64,000 nt of DNA from Oscillospiraceae bacterium (GTDB lineage Bacteria > Bacillota > Clostridia > Oscillospirales > Ruminococcaceae): positions 1 to 64,000 of the forward strand of contig JAGAJN010000005.1 in NCBI GenBank assembly GCA_017828975.1, given 5' to 3'. The notes beneath the pieces were generated by a model. It was not told the DNA's origin, made no database searches, and was given only the letters and a program-made list of their open reading frames with translations. Below are positions 53,780 through 64,000 of the stretch, one piece after another (the stretch's first letter is position 1; the number at the start of each line of letters is the position of its first letter). A program made the translations under genes and the position numbers.

Positions 53780-54354
53780 ATCACGCCCTTTGTAGATAAA
53801 ACTTCGCCGCCCGTGACCGCCTTTGCAGCCTTGAGTGCGTGCGCAACTGCCTTGAATATCGCTTCTATCTTGTGATGGTCGTTTGAACCGTAAATCAGCT
53901 TGATATGCAGCGTAATTCCCGCATTAAAGGCAAATGCTCTGAAAAATTCCTCCGTCAAACAGTTATCGAACGTCCCCGTCCTGTCATCGGAATATTCGCA
54001 GTCAAACACAAGATAGGGACGATTGCTAATATCCAGCGACGCAAGCGCAAGGCTTTCGTCCATAGGCACAAATGCCGAGCCGTATCTTGCAATAGCCCCC
54101 GAGGTTTTCAAAGCCTCCCTGAACGCCGTTCCGAGGACGATTCCCGTGTCCTCCACCGTGTGATGTCCGTCGACGTGCAGGTCACCCATTGCCTTCAGCT
54201 CCAGGTCCATACCACCATGAACGGTAAGCGCATTCAGCATATGGTCGAAAAATCCGATACCTGTGTCTATTTTGCAAATTCCCGAACCGTCCAGATTAAG
54301 CTTTGCCGTAATGTCGGTTTCTCGTGTGCTTCTGGTGATAGTTGCTTCTCTCAT
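53776..54354 (-). CDS. hisB: Imidazoleglycerol-phosphate dehydratase
   Basis: It removes water from imidazole glycerol phosphate. The 192-residue monofunctional enzyme has the metal-binding HxxEDTG motif (DGHHTVEDTGI), GFFDHMLNALTVHGGMDL and GSNDHHKIEAIFKAVAHAL. The start is ATG 54354 (GGAGG upstream); the longer frame would cover hisC. No fused histidinol phosphatase domain is present, which leaves that step to the PHP enzyme at 20894. Confidence 0.97.
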   Translation of the reverse strand: MREATITRSTRETDITAKLNLDGSGICKIDTGIGFFDHMLNALTVHGGMDLELKAMGDLHVDGHHTVEDTGIVLGTAFREALKTSGAIARYGSAFVPMDESLALASLDISNRPYLVFDCEYSDDRTGTFDNCLTEEFFRAFAFNAGITLHIKLIYGSNDHHKIEAIFKAVAHALKAAKAVTGGEVLSTKGVI

Positions 54355-54364
54355 AGAAACCTCC

Positions 54365-55423
54365 TTATGCTTCCGCAAGAATTCTCGTAAGTGCGGCAAT
54401 AAGCTTGTCCATATCCTCACGAGTTCCTATGCTAATACGAAGGTGATTGTTAATTCTCGGTTTATTCCAGTATCTTACAAAAATACCCTCTGCCTTAAGC
54501 GCATTAAATATCTTTTCTGCACTGACAGTCTTGTGAGATGCAAAGATAAAGTTGCTCTTTGAATCCTCAAATGTGAAGCCCAGCTCTGTAAGCTTTTCCT
54601 TCGTGTACTCTCTCACATCAACAATCTTTTTCAGGCAGTCGTAGAAATAATCGGCGTCCCTAACAGCAGCCGCACCGCACACCTGAGTAATGTGGTCCAT
54701 GGTGTACGAATTAACGGAAAATTTAACATCATTCAGATACTTTATAAGCTTCTCGCTGCCCATAGCAAAACCGATTCTCATTCCTGCCATAGAACGGGAC
54801 TTGGAAAATGTCTGAATTACCAGCAAATTTTCGTACTTCTCAATAAGCGGCAGACAGCTTTCCCCGCCAAAATCAATATACGCTTCGTCGATCATTACCA
54901 CAGAATCGGGATTTGCAGCAACTATCTCCTCTATCATTTCAAGGCTTTCAAGGACACCCGTAGGTGCGTTGGGATTTGGGAAGATGATTCCCCCGTTTTC
55001 CACCTTGTAATCATCGGGAATTATCCTGAAATTCTCGTCAAGAGGTATCTGCTTATACGGAATTCTGTGGACCTCTGCCCAGACATCATAGAAGGAATAT
55101 GTAATATCGGGGAAAAGTATAGGCTTGTCCGAATTGAAAAAGGTCATAAACGCCATTGAAAGTACATCGTCCGAGCCTACTCCCACAAAAACGTTGGAGG
55201 GCTTCAGCTTGTAAAAATCGGCAATGGAATTTACGAGAACTTCCGCATTGGGGTCGGGATAAAGCCTCATTCTGCCGTAATCAAAGTCGTCCAAAGCCTT
55301 TTTTACCATAGGTGACGGCGGATAGGGATTTTCGTTGGTGTTCAGCTTTACAACGTCCGAACGCTTGGGCTGTTCACCGGGGACGTATGGCACTACCCGT
55401 CTGACATTGTTTTCCCAGTTCAT
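54365..55423 (-). CDS. hisC: Histidinol-phosphate aminotransferase
   Basis: This PLP enzyme of the pathway (352 residues, fold type I) shows KLNTNENPYPPSP, NPNAPTG, MIDEAYIDFGGES and the PLP-lysine segment TFSKSRSMAGMRIGFA. ATG 55423 is preferred, with TGAGGTCG upstream. It lies 15 bases after hisD. Confidence 0.96.
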   Translation of the reverse strand: MNWENNVRRVVPYVPGEQPKRSDVVKLNTNENPYPPSPMVKKALDDFDYGRMRLYPDPNAEVLVNSIADFYKLKPSNVFVGVGSDDVLSMAFMTFFNSDKPILFPDITYSFYDVWAEVHRIPYKQIPLDENFRIIPDDYKVENGGIIFPNPNAPTGVLESLEMIEEIVAANPDSVVMIDEAYIDFGGESCLPLIEKYENLLVIQTFSKSRSMAGMRIGFAMGSEKLIKYLNDVKFSVNSYTMDHITQVCGAAAVRDADYFYDCLKKIVDVREYTKEKLTELGFTFEDSKSNFIFASHKTVSAEKIFNALKAEGIFVRYWNKPRINNHLRISIGTREDMDKLIAALTRILAEA

Positions 55424-55438
55424 CAAAATCGACCTCAC

Positions 55439-56725
55439 TTATTCAAATCTGACCTTGATAGCATTTGCGTGAGCGGTAAGTCCTTCTCTTTCGGCAATGG
55501 TGACAATATCCTTCTGTGCTTCGCAAAGAGCCGCTTCGGTGTAGTAAATGAAGCTGGAACGCTTTGTGAAGCTATTTACCGAAAGGGGTGAGAAAAACCT
55601 TGCCGTGCCGCTGGTGGGGAGAACGTGGTTGGGTCCAGCATAGTAGTCACCAAGCGGTTCGGGAGCGTACTGTCCCATAAATATTGAGCCTGCATTATCA
55701 AGCCTGCCGAGATATTCCATTGGGTCTTTCAGCTGAACTTCAAGGTGCTCGGGAGCAAGTGCGTTTGCCATTTCTACCGCATCATTTACATTTTTGCATA
55801 CAATAATTGCACCGTAATCGGTCATGGACTTCTCGATAATATTCTTTCTGGACATAAGCGCAGTCTGACGCTCTATCTCCTTGATAGTTTCATCTGCGAC
55901 CTTTTCGCTTGTGGTAACAAGAATAGCGGACGCCATCATATCGTGCTCTGCCTGTGACATAAGATCGGCGGCAAGATATTTGGGATTTGCACTTTCGTCA
56001 GCCAGCACAAGAATTTCGCTGGGACCTGCTATCATATCAATATCCACCTGACCGTAAAGCAGCTTCTTTGCAGTGGCAACGTAAATATTTCCGGGGCCGA
56101 CTATCTTATCCACCTTGGGGATAGTTTCCGTTCCGTAAGCAAGTGCCGCAACAGCCTGTGCACCGCCTGCAAGGAAAACTCTGTCAACGCCGCAGATAGC
56201 AGCAGCCGCAAGAATGTCCTTGTTTGGAGTGCCGTCCTTTAAGGGAGGAGTTACCATTATAATTTCTTTGACCCCCGCTATCTTTGCGGGAACAGCATTC
56301 ATCAGCACAGATGAAGGATATGCCGCTGTGCCGCCGGGAACGTAAAGTCCAACCCTTTCAAGACCTCTCACCCGCTGACCGAGGATAACGCCGTTGTCCT
56401 TGGGAGTGATAAAGCCCTGCTCCTTCTGCCTGTTGTGGAAATCGGCAATGTTCTCCATAGCATTCAGCAGCGCATCTGTGAAATCGCTGTCTGCTTCCGA
56501 AAGAGCGTCATTTATAACATCTCTGGGTACCTCATAATATTCGGGCAGTCTGCCGTCAAACTTCATTGTGTAATCCTTGACAGCCTTGTCACCGTTTTCC
56601 TTGACGTTTTCTATTATAGCACTGACAGCTTCGGTTATTTTCTTGTCGGTTTCTCCCTGACGGCGGGAAACTTCCTTCAAAAACTCATTTTCAGCCTTGC
56701 CGTCTGCAATGATCTTTCTTATCAT
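55439..56725 (-). CDS. hisD: Histidinol dehydrogenase
   Basis: It catalyses the last two oxidation steps to histidine with NAD and zinc. The 428-residue protein has GLYVPGGTAAYPSSVLMNAVPA, AGPSEILVLADESANPKYLAADLMSQAEHD (zinc ligands Gln and His) and GPNHVLPTSGTARF. The start follows AGGAGTGATTACCG. It lies 13 bases after hisG. Confidence 0.97.
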   Translation of the reverse strand: MIRKIIADGKAENEFLKEVSRRQGETDKKITEAVSAIIENVKENGDKAVKDYTMKFDGRLPEYYEVPRDVINDALSEADSDFTDALLNAMENIADFHNRQKEQGFITPKDNGVILGQRVRGLERVGLYVPGGTAAYPSSVLMNAVPAKIAGVKEIIMVTPPLKDGTPNKDILAAAAICGVDRVFLAGGAQAVAALAYGTETIPKVDKIVGPGNIYVATAKKLLYGQVDIDMIAGPSEILVLADESANPKYLAADLMSQAEHDMMASAILVTTSEKVADETIKEIERQTALMSRKNIIEKSMTDYGAIIVCKNVNDAVEMANALAPEHLEVQLKDPMEYLGRLDNAGSIFMGQYAPEPLGDYYAGPNHVLPTSGTARFFSPLSVNSFTKRSSFIYYTEAALCEAQKDIVTIAEREGLTAHANAIKVRFE

Positions 56726-56738
56726 CGGTAATCACTCC

Positions 56739-57374
56739 TTACAGATTTTTCTCTATCTGAGCAATAAGCTCCTCGATCTCGGATTTTCTAAGCTTCATAC
56801 TTACGGTGTTTACAATAAGCCTTGCGGAAATGGGAGCAATGTCCTCGTAAACCTCCAGACCGTTTTCCTTGAGTGTCGTTCCCGTTTCCACAATATCCAC
56901 AATAGCATCGGACAGGTCAAGCAGCGGTGCCAGCTCAACGCTTCCCTCTATCTTTACAATTTCAACGTCCATACCCTGCTTCTCAAAATACGAACGGGCA
57001 ACATTGGGATATTTTGTTGCAATAGTCTTGACGTTATGTCCCGAATAAAAATCCCGTCCCTTGGGACCCGCCAGAGCAAAACGGCACTTTCCGAAGCCAA
57101 GGTCAACCAGTTCGAAGAACTTTCCGTTCATCTCCATAATGGTGTCCTTGCCAACAACGCCAATGTCGCATACACCATGCTCAACATATGTAATAACATC
57201 GTTTGCCTTTGCAAGAACAGCTTCAATGGTATCGCCCACAGGAAGAATAAGCTTTCTGCCCTTGTCCCTGACAGCTGTGCAATCGTAACCTATCTTGTCC
57301 AGCAGATCGACGGTTTTATTTTCCAGCCTGCCCTTTGTCAGAGCAATTCTCAGACGTCTGTTTTCATTCTGCAT
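56739..57374 (-). CDS. hisG: ATP phosphoribosyltransferase, short form
   Basis: It catalyses the first committed step of histidine synthesis. The 211-residue short form lacks the C-terminal regulatory domain and therefore needs HisZ. Motifs: RIALTKGRLENKTVDLL, GKDTIMEMN and the PRPP-site IVDIVETGTTLKENGL. It overlaps hisZ by 11 bases, in keeping with a stoichiometric complex. Confidence 0.97.
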   Translation of the reverse strand: MQNENRRLRIALTKGRLENKTVDLLDKIGYDCTAVRDKGRKLILPVGDTIEAVLAKANDVITYVEHGVCDIGVVGKDTIMEMNGKFFELVDLGFGKCRFALAGPKGRDFYSGHNVKTIATKYPNVARSYFEKQGMDVEIVKIEGSVELAPLLDLSDAIVDIVETGTTLKENGLEVYEDIAPISARLIVNTVSMKLRKSEIEELIAQIEKNL

Positions 57375-58578
57375 TTCTGCCGCCTCCGATCTCTATGGTC
57401 TTAACGCTGTCCGAAACAACGATAACCTTTGAAATATGCTTTTCATCTGCATAAGCAAGAACATCATCAAGCTTATCAAAAACAGCATTTTCAACTACCA
57501 TTCCCTGCGCAATAAGCTTGTCAGCTTCCTTTATAGCTTCTGTTTCATAACCGTCCTCACCGAAAACAACAGCATCGGAAGGTGCAAGACGAATTTCCTG
57601 CTTAGCGGACATTACCTTTGCGACCGCATCAACATTAACCGCAAAGCCCGTAGCAGGCAGATCCATACCGAATTCCTTAATAAGATGGTCATACCGTCCG
57701 CCCGAAAGAACATTATCTCCGAAGCCCTGCAAATAGCCCTTCATAACAATTCCCGTGTAATAATCCAGCTTGTTTACGATACCAAGGTCAACGGAAATTT
57801 TGCCGTTATGACCAAGCTTTGCAAGCTCCTTGTAAATCCAATGGAGAGATGAAAGTATCTCGTCGGTCTTGTCATCGCTGATAAGCTGTGAAGCCTTCTC
57901 AAAGACCTCTTCGCCGCCGAAAAGACGGGGCAGCTGCTTCAGCGCATTTGTCACCTCATTGTCGCCGATACTGTCAAGCAGGTCATTGAGCGCAGGATAG
58001 TTCTTCACTTCAATAAGTCTGCGTATCTCCTCGACAGTGTCATCATCAGTCCCCAGACGGGAAACCAGCTCCTTAAAGAAGCCAATGTCACCTATCTCCA
58101 GACGGAATTTCTCATTGTCGCAGGAGGACAGCACCTCAACAGCTGTGGTAAGAACTTCAAGGTCAGCCCTCTTTGAGGACGAACCGATAAGCTCGATTCC
58201 GCTCTGTAATATCTCATCGCTTCTTCCCCTCATAGCGGGCTTCATTCTGAAAACGCTCTGGCTGTAAAATAATCTCAGGGGCATTATCTGATCTTTAAGT
58301 CTTGTGGCAACAACTCGTGCAATAGGCATAGTGGTGTCGGGTCTGACAACCATCAGCCTGCCCTTGCCGTCCACAAGCTTGTACATACTTTCCTGAGGAT
58401 AATAGATAGAGTTCAGGTCAAAAACATCGTAAAATTCCAGCCCCGGGGTGACAACCTCTCTGTAACCCTTCGACTTGAAAATGTTATACAGCTTTTCTTC
58501 AACGCTGCGTCTTGCCGAGCAGTCCTCAAGAATAATATCTCTCGTACCCTCGGGAGTGATAAGGTCATATTTCTTCAT
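57364..58578 (-). CDS. hisZ: ATP phosphoribosyltransferase regulatory subunit HisZ
   Basis: This histidyl-tRNA-synthetase-like subunit activates short HisG and confers histidine feedback. The 404 residues resemble the class II catalytic domain (TPEGTRDIILEDCSARRSVEEKLYNIF, VRPDTTMPIARVVATRL, YSQSVFRMKPAMRGR, GGRYDHLI) but lack the tRNA-binding C-terminus. The position as first gene of the his operon with short hisG supports HisZ over HisS. ATG 58578 follows TTGGAGATTG. Confidence 0.93.
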   Translation of the reverse strand: MKKYDLITPEGTRDIILEDCSARRSVEEKLYNIFKSKGYREVVTPGLEFYDVFDLNSIYYPQESMYKLVDGKGRLMVVRPDTTMPIARVVATRLKDQIMPLRLFYSQSVFRMKPAMRGRSDEILQSGIELIGSSSKRADLEVLTTAVEVLSSCDNEKFRLEIGDIGFFKELVSRLGTDDDTVEEIRRLIEVKNYPALNDLLDSIGDNEVTNALKQLPRLFGGEEVFEKASQLISDDKTDEILSSLHWIYKELAKLGHNGKISVDLGIVNKLDYYTGIVMKGYLQGFGDNVLSGGRYDHLIKEFGMDLPATGFAVNVDAVAKVMSAKQEIRLAPSDAVVFGEDGYETEAIKEADKLIAQGMVVENAVFDKLDDVLAYADEKHISKVIVVSDSVKTIEIGGGRNAE

Positions 58579-58611
58579 TACAATCTCCAAACTATATTCA
58601 CTTTAGTGTAG

Positions 58612-58643
58612 TATCACAATATTGTGATATTATAGTATCACAA
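58612..58643. promoter_or_regulatory. Palindromic operator over the his promoter
   Basis: Three TATCACAA-type half-sites are present: a perfect palindrome TATCACAATATTGTGATA (58612-58629) and a further TATCACAA (58636-58643), which also pairs with TTGTGATA (58622-58629) across six bases. The -10 box lies between two of them. A histidine-responsive repressor such as a TrpR-family HisR is a plausible binder, but that is inference. Confidence 0.65.
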
Positions 58644-58660
58644 CATTTGAAAAAAGTCAA
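58632..58660 (-). promoter_or_regulatory. his operon promoter
   Basis: On the minus strand TTGACT (58655-58660), 17 bases, TACTAT (58632-58637), immediately after the polC stop. No T-box or terminator-type leader is seen in the 50 bases before hisZ. Confidence 0.82.
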
Positions 58661-58661
58661 G

Positions 58662-61600
58662 TTAAAACAATGACATCTGGTCTGTTTTCGGCAATTTAGA
58701 CAAAGCCCCACAGCTTTCCAACGCTTCGATTACCGATTTTGTAGCACCGCTTCTCTGCTGCAATTCCTCAATAGACAGCAGATCACCCTGCTGAACGGCT
58801 TCGTAAATTGATCCCGCAGCAGCTTCGCCAACTCCGGCTATGGAACAGAACGGCAGCCTTATCTTACCGTCCTCAATAAGATACTTGGTAGCGTGGGACT
58901 TGTAAATGTCCACAGGCAGGAACTCAAAGCCCCTTTGCATCATTTCATTGATGATCATCAGCATATCGTAAGTGCCGCTTTCCTTTGCCGAACGGTCATT
59001 GCCCTTCTGTTTAAGCTCCGTCATTTTCAGACGAACAGCCGCCTTTCCCAGCATTGCCGTTTCAGCATCAAAATCGCCCCCTCGGACGGTAAACACGGTA
59101 GCATAAAATTCCAGCGGCTTGTACACCTTGTACCAGCCCAGACGCATTGCCGCAATAACGTATGCCGCAGCATGAGCCTTCGGGAACATATACTTTATCT
59201 TTAAACAGCTGTCAATGTACCATTCGGGGACGTTGTTGTCCCGCATGGTCTGCTTCATTTCCTCGGTAAGCAGCTTGGGAGCCTTACCCTTTCGGGTTAT
59301 CTCCATAATTTTAAAGGACAGCTTCGGGTCAACGCCGTGGTAAATAAGGTAGGTCATAATGCTGTCACGGGTACCGATAACGTCGGAAATGGTGCATATC
59401 TTGTCCTTGATAAGCTCCTGCGCATTGCCTAGCCAAACGTCCGTACCGTGGGAAAGTCCCGAGATCTGCAACAGGTCGGAAAACCGCTTCGGCTGACATT
59501 CCACTAACATTCCGCGAACAAAGGGCGTTCCCATTTCGGGGATAGCAAGGGTTCCTGTTTCGCTGTCGATAGCTTCGGGAGTAACGCCCAGCGCTTCGGG
59601 AGATGTACAAAGGCTTATGACCTTTTCATCGGCAGGCCAAACGTCCTGTACCTTTATACCTGTCAGATCCTCCAGATGCTTGTACATTGTCGGCACATCG
59701 TGTCCCAGCTCGTCAAGCTTCAAGATAGTATCATGAAGCGAGTTAAAATCAAAGTGCGTTGTAACAATATCCGACTTGAAATCCTCTGCGGGGTGCTGAA
59801 CGGGAGTAAAATCGTAAACATCATAATTTGACGGGATAACGACCATTCCGCCGGGGTGCTGACCCGTGGTTCTCTTAACGCCCGTGCAGCCAATGGTAAG
59901 CCGTCTTTCCTCCGCTGCGCTGACGTGCTTGTTCCGCTCCTCCATATAATGCTTAACATATCCGAAAGCAGTCTTATCGGCAACCGAACCGATAGTTCCT
60001 GCCTTAAACACATATTCGTGTCCGAAAAGCTCTTCGGTATATTTATGCGCCGACGACTGATATTCGCCGGAGAAGTTAAGGTCAATATCTGGAGCCTTAT
60101 CTCCGTCAAAACCGAGAAATGTTTCAAAGGGAATGTCGTGTCCGTCACGAAGATATTCCGTACCGCAGTTGGGGCAGGTTTTCGCAGGCAGGTCATAGCC
60201 CGAACCGTACTTACCGTCCATAATAAATTCGCTGTTAAGGCATTTCGGACAGCGGTAATGGGGCGGCAGCGGATTTACCTCGGAAATACCCGACATTGAC
60301 GCCACAAAGGACGAACCGACCGAACCTCTCGAACCCACCTGATAGCCATGCTCATTTGAGTTGGCAACCAGCTTCTGTGCTATCATATACAAAACGGCAA
60401 ATCCGTTTTTGATAATAGAGGTAAGCTCCTTATCCAGACGCTTCTGAACTATCTCGGGCAGCGGGTCACCGTAAAGTGATTTTGCCCGTTCAATGGTAAT
60501 ACGCTGTAAGTCCTCCTCGGAGCCTTCAATGTACGGCGTGAACGTGCCCATAGGAAAAGGTCTAAGATCCGGGTCAACCATATCCGCAATAAACCTTGTG
60601 TTTTCGATAACGACCTCTCTTGCCTTTTCCTCGCCCAGATAGGAAAATTCCTCCAGCATTTCATCGGTGGTGCGCAGATACAAAGGCGGCTGTCTGTCAG
60701 CGTCCTTGAATTTTTTGCTTGCCATGAGTATTGCCCTGAAAATAGAATCCTTCTCGTCCATAAAATGAACATCGCAGGTCGCAACAACGGGAATTCCCAG
60801 CTCATCGCCCAATTCAACTATCTTTCGGTTAAGGTCACGCAGATCATCATCGGTCTTTACATCGGGATAATCGTCGCTTTCCTTCATAAACGCATTATTT
60901 CCGATAGGCTGAATTTCCAGATAATCGTAGAAGGACGCTATTTCCTTCAGCGTATCATGGGGTCTGCCGTCCCTGACAGCCGAGAAAAGCTCACCCGCTT
61001 CACAGGCAGAACCGACGATAATTCCCTCACGATGCTTTATCAGTTCGGACATGGGAATTCTCGGGTATCTGCTGTAATATTTGAGATTTCCCATGGAAAT
61101 GAGCTTGTAAAGATTTTTCAGTCCCGTATTATTTCGTGCAATAAGTATCTGATGATATGCTTTCAGCTTCTGAGGATTTGCCGAATGAAGTATGGGGTTC
61201 AGCTCGGAGATCTTTGTTATCTTCTGCTCCTCGTGAAGCCTTGTCATCAGCTTCATAAATATCATCGCAAGCATTTTCGCATCATCTACCGCACGGTGAT
61301 GATTGAACTCGCCAAGTCCCAGATGCTTCGCCACAATATCCAGCTTATGCTTGTTCAGTTCGGGAAGCATACTTCTGCACATTACCACCGTGTCAAGAGA
61401 TGAAAACTCAAACTCTATGCCGTATCTCTCGCAGCCGTTTCGGATAAAGGACGTGTCAAACCCCGCATTATGTGCAACCAGCAACGGCTTGTCACCGCAA
61501 AATTCCATAAACTTGCGAATAGCCTCCTCCTGCGAGGGGGCACCCTTTACCATATCATCTGTAATGCCGGTCAGCTTAGAGATGTTGTCGGGGATATGCT

Positions 61601-62987
61601 TTTCGGGGTCGACGAAAATTCCGAAGGTGTCAACTATCTCCATATTCACAAGCTTGACTGCACCTATCTCGGTTATCCTTTCGGAAGCGGCATTAAGTCC
61701 CGTAGTTTCGAGGTCAAAAATGATTATTTCATCGTTGATGTCCCTGTCGGATACCATTCGGACAGCGTTTGCACAGTCATTTACCGAATATGCCTCAACG
61801 CCGAAAAGCACCTTGAATTTTCCGCCGCTTTTGCGTATATCATCGACCGCACCCATAGCCTCGGGGAACGCCTGAACAACACCGTGGTCGGTTATGGCAA
61901 TAGCGTCATGCCCCCATGAATACGCCCGCTTGACAAGCTCGGCAGCAGGTGCAAGAGCGTCCATAGAGGACATATTTGTATGCAGATGCAGCTCCACACG
62001 CTTCTCCTCGGAAGTGTCGGTACGCTGCTTTTTCTTGACGGACATAATGTCGTTGGGCTTTAGCTGCAGCTCCTTGTCAAAGTCATCATACTTTACCTTT
62101 CCCCTGACAATAAGCGTATTGCCCTTTTTAATGGACATTATCTCTCCGACCTTTTCCTTCAGGTCGATTATTTTCATAGTTATTGAACCCGTGTAATCGG
62201 TCAGGGCAATGTTGATGATAAGCTTGTCCCCCGCACGGGTCTCCTTGCTCTCCATCTCAAAAACGTCGCCCCAGACAGTCACAAGCTCATTTTCATTGAC
62301 TATATCGCCGATATTCTTAACATCGGGACCGCCTATCTTCCTGCCCTTGATGATAACAGCGTCATCGCACAAAACGGGCAGATCCTTGAAATCCACCGTG
62401 ACCGCATCAACAGGCTCGGGAGGCGGCGTGAATGCCTCATCAAGCACGGACGGGGGCGGCGGCGGAGCATCAATAACCGCATTATATGCTTCATTTCTCT
62501 GCTTCTCATAATCATCGGGATCAATTTTCAGCTTACCGTCAACGGCGACCTCATAAGTATCGCTGAATTCTTCCTTGATTATAAGGGACAGCTTCTGCTC
62601 AAAATTTGCCTTTTTCAGAAGCTCATAACCGCCGTGCTTTATGGTAACGGTTATCTTCTTTCCCTCAATGCTTACCTCTGCATCATCAAGATAGCCGTTT
62701 ACAACAGTTATCCGCCTTTTCATCTTCTTGAAAAGCTCGGGGAGATAATCAGCATTGAAGCGGTTTGGCGCATATCGGCAGCGGAGAACAAAATCCTTTA
62801 TCGCCAGATTTTTCAGCATTGACCGTTCAAACTCCGCAACATGGTCAGCCTTAACGGGAATATCAAAGGACGCCGTCAGCCAAATGGAAGAAAGGTCCTT
62901 GGCATGCTTGATATTCAGTATCTCACCCCTGCCAACGGGCGCAGGTATAGCCTCGGAGTAATCGGAAAACAGCTCTTTTATCAGCAT
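58662..62987 (-). CDS. polC: DNA polymerase III alpha subunit, PolC type
   Basis: This is the replicative polymerase of low-GC Gram-positive bacteria. The 1441 residues have an N-terminal domain, an OB fold (about 215-310), a PHP domain ([15 protein letters not shown] near 332), an inserted 3'-5' proofreading exonuclease ([21 protein letters not shown] near 424; [16 protein letters not shown]), a zinc site (CPKC near 912 and CPNC near 938), the catalytic [12 protein letters not shown] near 967 and a C-terminal helix-hairpin-helix region. Length is normal. It starts one base after the ispG stop, so the two are co-expressed. Confidence 0.99.
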   Translation of the reverse strand: MLIKELFSDYSEAIPAPVGRGEILNIKHAKDLSSIWLTASFDIPVKADHVAEFERSMLKNLAIKDFVLRCRYAPNRFNADYLPELFKKMKRRITVVNGYLDDAEVSIEGKKITVTIKHGGYELLKKANFEQKLSLIIKEEFSDTYEVAVDGKLKIDPDDYEKQRNEAYNAVIDAPPPPPSVLDEAFTPPPEPVDAVTVDFKDLPVLCDDAVIIKGRKIGGPDVKNIGDIVNENELVTVWGDVFEMESKETRAGDKLIINIALTDYTGSITMKIIDLKEKVGEIMSIKKGNTLIVRGKVKYDDFDKELQLKPNDIMSVKKKQRTDTSEEKRVELHLHTNMSSMDALAPAAELVKRAYSWGHDAIAITDHGVVQAFPEAMGAVDDIRKSGGKFKVLFGVEAYSVNDCANAVRMVSDRDINDEIIIFDLETTGLNAASERITEIGAVKLVNMEIVDTFGIFVDPEKHIPDNISKLTGITDDMVKGAPSQEEAIRKFMEFCGDKPLLVAHNAGFDTSFIRNGCERYGIEFEFSSLDTVVMCRSMLPELNKHKLDIVAKHLGLGEFNHHRAVDDAKMLAMIFMKLMTRLHEEQKITKISELNPILHSANPQKLKAYHQILIARNNTGLKNLYKLISMGNLKYYSRYPRIPMSELIKHREGIIVGSACEAGELFSAVRDGRPHDTLKEIASFYDYLEIQPIGNNAFMKESDDYPDVKTDDDLRDLNRKIVELGDELGIPVVATCDVHFMDEKDSIFRAILMASKKFKDADRQPPLYLRTTDEMLEEFSYLGEEKAREVVIENTRFIADMVDPDLRPFPMGTFTPYIEGSEEDLQRITIERAKSLYGDPLPEIVQKRLDKELTSIIKNGFAVLYMIAQKLVANSNEHGYQVGSRGSVGSSFVASMSGISEVNPLPPHYRCPKCLNSEFIMDGKYGSGYDLPAKTCPNCGTEYLRDGHDIPFETFLGFDGDKAPDIDLNFSGEYQSSAHKYTEELFGHEYVFKAGTIGSVADKTAFGYVKHYMEERNKHVSAAEERRLTIGCTGVKRTTGQHPGGMVVIPSNYDVYDFTPVQHPAEDFKSDIVTTHFDFNSLHDTILKLDELGHDVPTMYKHLEDLTGIKVQDVWPADEKVISLCTSPEALGVTPEAIDSETGTLAIPEMGTPFVRGMLVECQPKRFSDLLQISGLSHGTDVWLGNAQELIKDKICTISDVIGTRDSIMTYLIYHGVDPKLSFKIMEITRKGKAPKLLTEEMKQTMRDNNVPEWYIDSCLKIKYMFPKAHAAAYVIAAMRLGWYKVYKPLEFYATVFTVRGGDFDAETAMLGKAAVRLKMTELKQKGNDRSAKESGTYDMLMIINEMMQRGFEFLPVDIYKSHATKYLIEDGKIRLPFCSIAGVGEAAAGSIYEAVQQGDLLSIEELQQRSGATKSVIEALESCGALSKLPKTDQMSLF

Positions 62988-62988
62988 A

Positions 62989-64000
62989 TCAACATTTCTC
63001 CCGCAGTTTATTTATTTCGGCAAGAAGCTCGGGAACTATCCTGTCCTCGGGAATTTTGCGGAGCAGCTCCCCCTTTGAAAAGATAACAGCGCAGCCGTCG
63101 CCGCCCGCAATTCCTATGTCAGCGTCCCTTGCCTCACCCGGACCGTTTACCGCACAGCCCATAACAGCGACCTTTATGGGCAGCTCACAGTCTGCAAGCG
63201 CCGCTTCGACCTCGGAAGCCGCCTTTATTAGGTCGATTCTCGTTCTTCCGCAGGTGGGACAGGAAACGATAGTCACACCGCTTCCCCGTCCGACTGCTTT
63301 CAGAATATCCTTAGCCGCCGCTATCTCCCGCACAGGGTCGGCGGTCAGGGAAACTCTTATGGTCTCTCCGATGCCATCGCACAGCAGCGAACCTATTCCC
63401 ACAGCGGATTTTATAAGTCCCATACGCTCCGTTCCCGCTTCGGTAACACCAAGGTGCAGGGGAAAATCCGTCTGCTCCGCAAGCAGCCTGTAAGCGCTTA
63501 TCATTGTGGGAACATCGGAGGATTTTATGGAAATAACAATATCCTCAAAATCATTGTCGGTCAGCATTTTAACGTGACGCAGGGCACTTTTTACCAAGGC
63601 TTCGGCGCATGGTCTTCCGTACTCAGCAAGAATGTCCTTTTCAAGAGAACCGGAGTTTACGCCAATTCTTATGGGGATATTTCTGCTTCTGCAAACGTCC
63701 GCAACAGCCTTTACCTTTTCTGCGCTTCCGATATTCCCGGGGTTTATCCTTATCTTGTCAACCCCCGCCTCCGCAGCAGCCAGAGCTATCTTGTAATCAA
63801 AATGAATATCCGCAACAAGAGGGATATTTACACGCTCTTTAATAGCGGGGATAAGCTTCACCGCCTCCATATCGGGAATGGCAGCACGAACTATCTCACA
63901 GCCCGCCCTTTCAAGCTCCTCCGCCTGACGGACGCTGCCTTCAATATCGTAAGACGGAACGCTCAGCATAGACTGAATGTATATCCTTTCGCCGTCCAGC
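62989..64000 (-). CDS. ispG: 4-hydroxy-3-methylbut-2-enyl-diphosphate synthase (partial at window end)
   Basis: IspG/GcpE is the iron-sulfur enzyme of the MEP isoprenoid pathway. The window contains about 336 residues, open at the 5' end: the frame continues past 63969 with [10 protein letters not shown], which is the conserved start of the TIM-barrel (I-x-IQSM). Cluster ligands are seen in SCPTCGRT and [11 protein letters not shown]. It is upstream of polC, an order found in many Clostridia, and was probably preceded by other MEP or protease genes beyond the window. Confidence 0.97.
   Translation of the reverse strand, partial: LDGERIYIQSMLSVPSYDIEGSVRQAEELERAGCEIVRAAIPDMEAVKLIPAIKERVNIPLVADIHFDYKIALAAAEAGVDKIRINPGNIGSAEKVKAVADVCRSRNIPIRIGVNSGSLEKDILAEYGRPCAEALVKSALRHVKMLTDNDFEDIVISIKSSDVPTMISAYRLLAEQTDFPLHLGVTEAGTERMGLIKSAVGIGSLLCDGIGETIRVSLTADPVREIAAAKDILKAVGRGSGVTIVSCPTCGRTRIDLIKAASEVEAALADCELPIKVAVMGCAVNGPGEARDADIGIAGGDGCAVIFSKGELLRKIPEDRIVPELLAEINKLREKC

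Noticed and set aside
1-64000. CRISPR arrays, insertion sequences, rRNA and tRNA genes
   Set aside because: Reading both strands, I saw no regularly spaced repeats, no transposase frame and no recognisable tRNA or rRNA segment.

Overview
The window looks like chromosome from a Gram-positive Clostridia-type bacterium, most like a gut Ruminococcus/Oscillospiraceae. The main reasons are a PolC-type replicative polymerase, MutS2, a tyrosine T-box leader, the yqfC-yqfD-phoH-ybeY-era-yqzL-recO gene order, YlbJ and YlmC sporulation-lineage proteins, a bacterial V-type ATPase, and AGGAGG ribosome sites with TTGACA-17-TATAAT promoters. The genus is inference; no rRNA or tRNA gene was seen.

Layout. 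1-4765: one end of an integrated element, with a broken hsdS, hsdM, an XRE regulator, a divergent promoter with a palindromic operator, two excisionase-like proteins and a tyrosine integrase that ends against the 3' end of rpsI. 4766-5760: rplM-rpsI with promoter and leader. 6021-8800: a small P-loop kinase and a polar amino-acid ABC transporter. 8862-10229: poorly known small and membrane proteins. 10294-20614: a nine-gene V-ATPase cluster downstream of a UPF0210 (PFL) gene and an ACT-domain gene. 20894-23817: PHP-type histidinol phosphatase and a chemoreceptor. 24039-27464: an operon of a CPBP membrane protease, an 18-residue hydrophobic peptide, a YtrA-like GntR regulator, an ABC ATPase and two membrane proteins. 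27512-33815: three large secreted or lipid-anchored proteins, one with an apparent frameshift in its signal peptide.

33957-43468 is a housekeeping stretch on the minus strand (yqfC, yqfD, phoH, ybeY, era, yqzL, recO, mutS2, ylmC, rpsB, tsf). 43563-44930 holds ylbJ and a small four-Cys protein. 45003-47155 is a tyrosine T-box operon that unexpectedly begins with dCTP deaminase and carries a methyltransferase remnant before tyrS. 47213-51048: PPi-type phosphofructokinase, a ComM-like ATPase and an alpha/beta hydrolase. 51104-58660: histidine operon hisZGDCBHF-GNAT-IE, lacking hisA, with a strong promoter overlapped by palindromic half-sites. 58662-64000: polC and a partial ispG.

Functional links: the his operon plus the distant PHP histidinol phosphatase give almost the whole histidine pathway. 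The best candidates for new biology are the peptide-containing CPBP/YtrA/ABC operon, the tyrosine-controlled dcd operon, the A-tract frameshift in the lipoprotein and the broken hsdS at the left edge.
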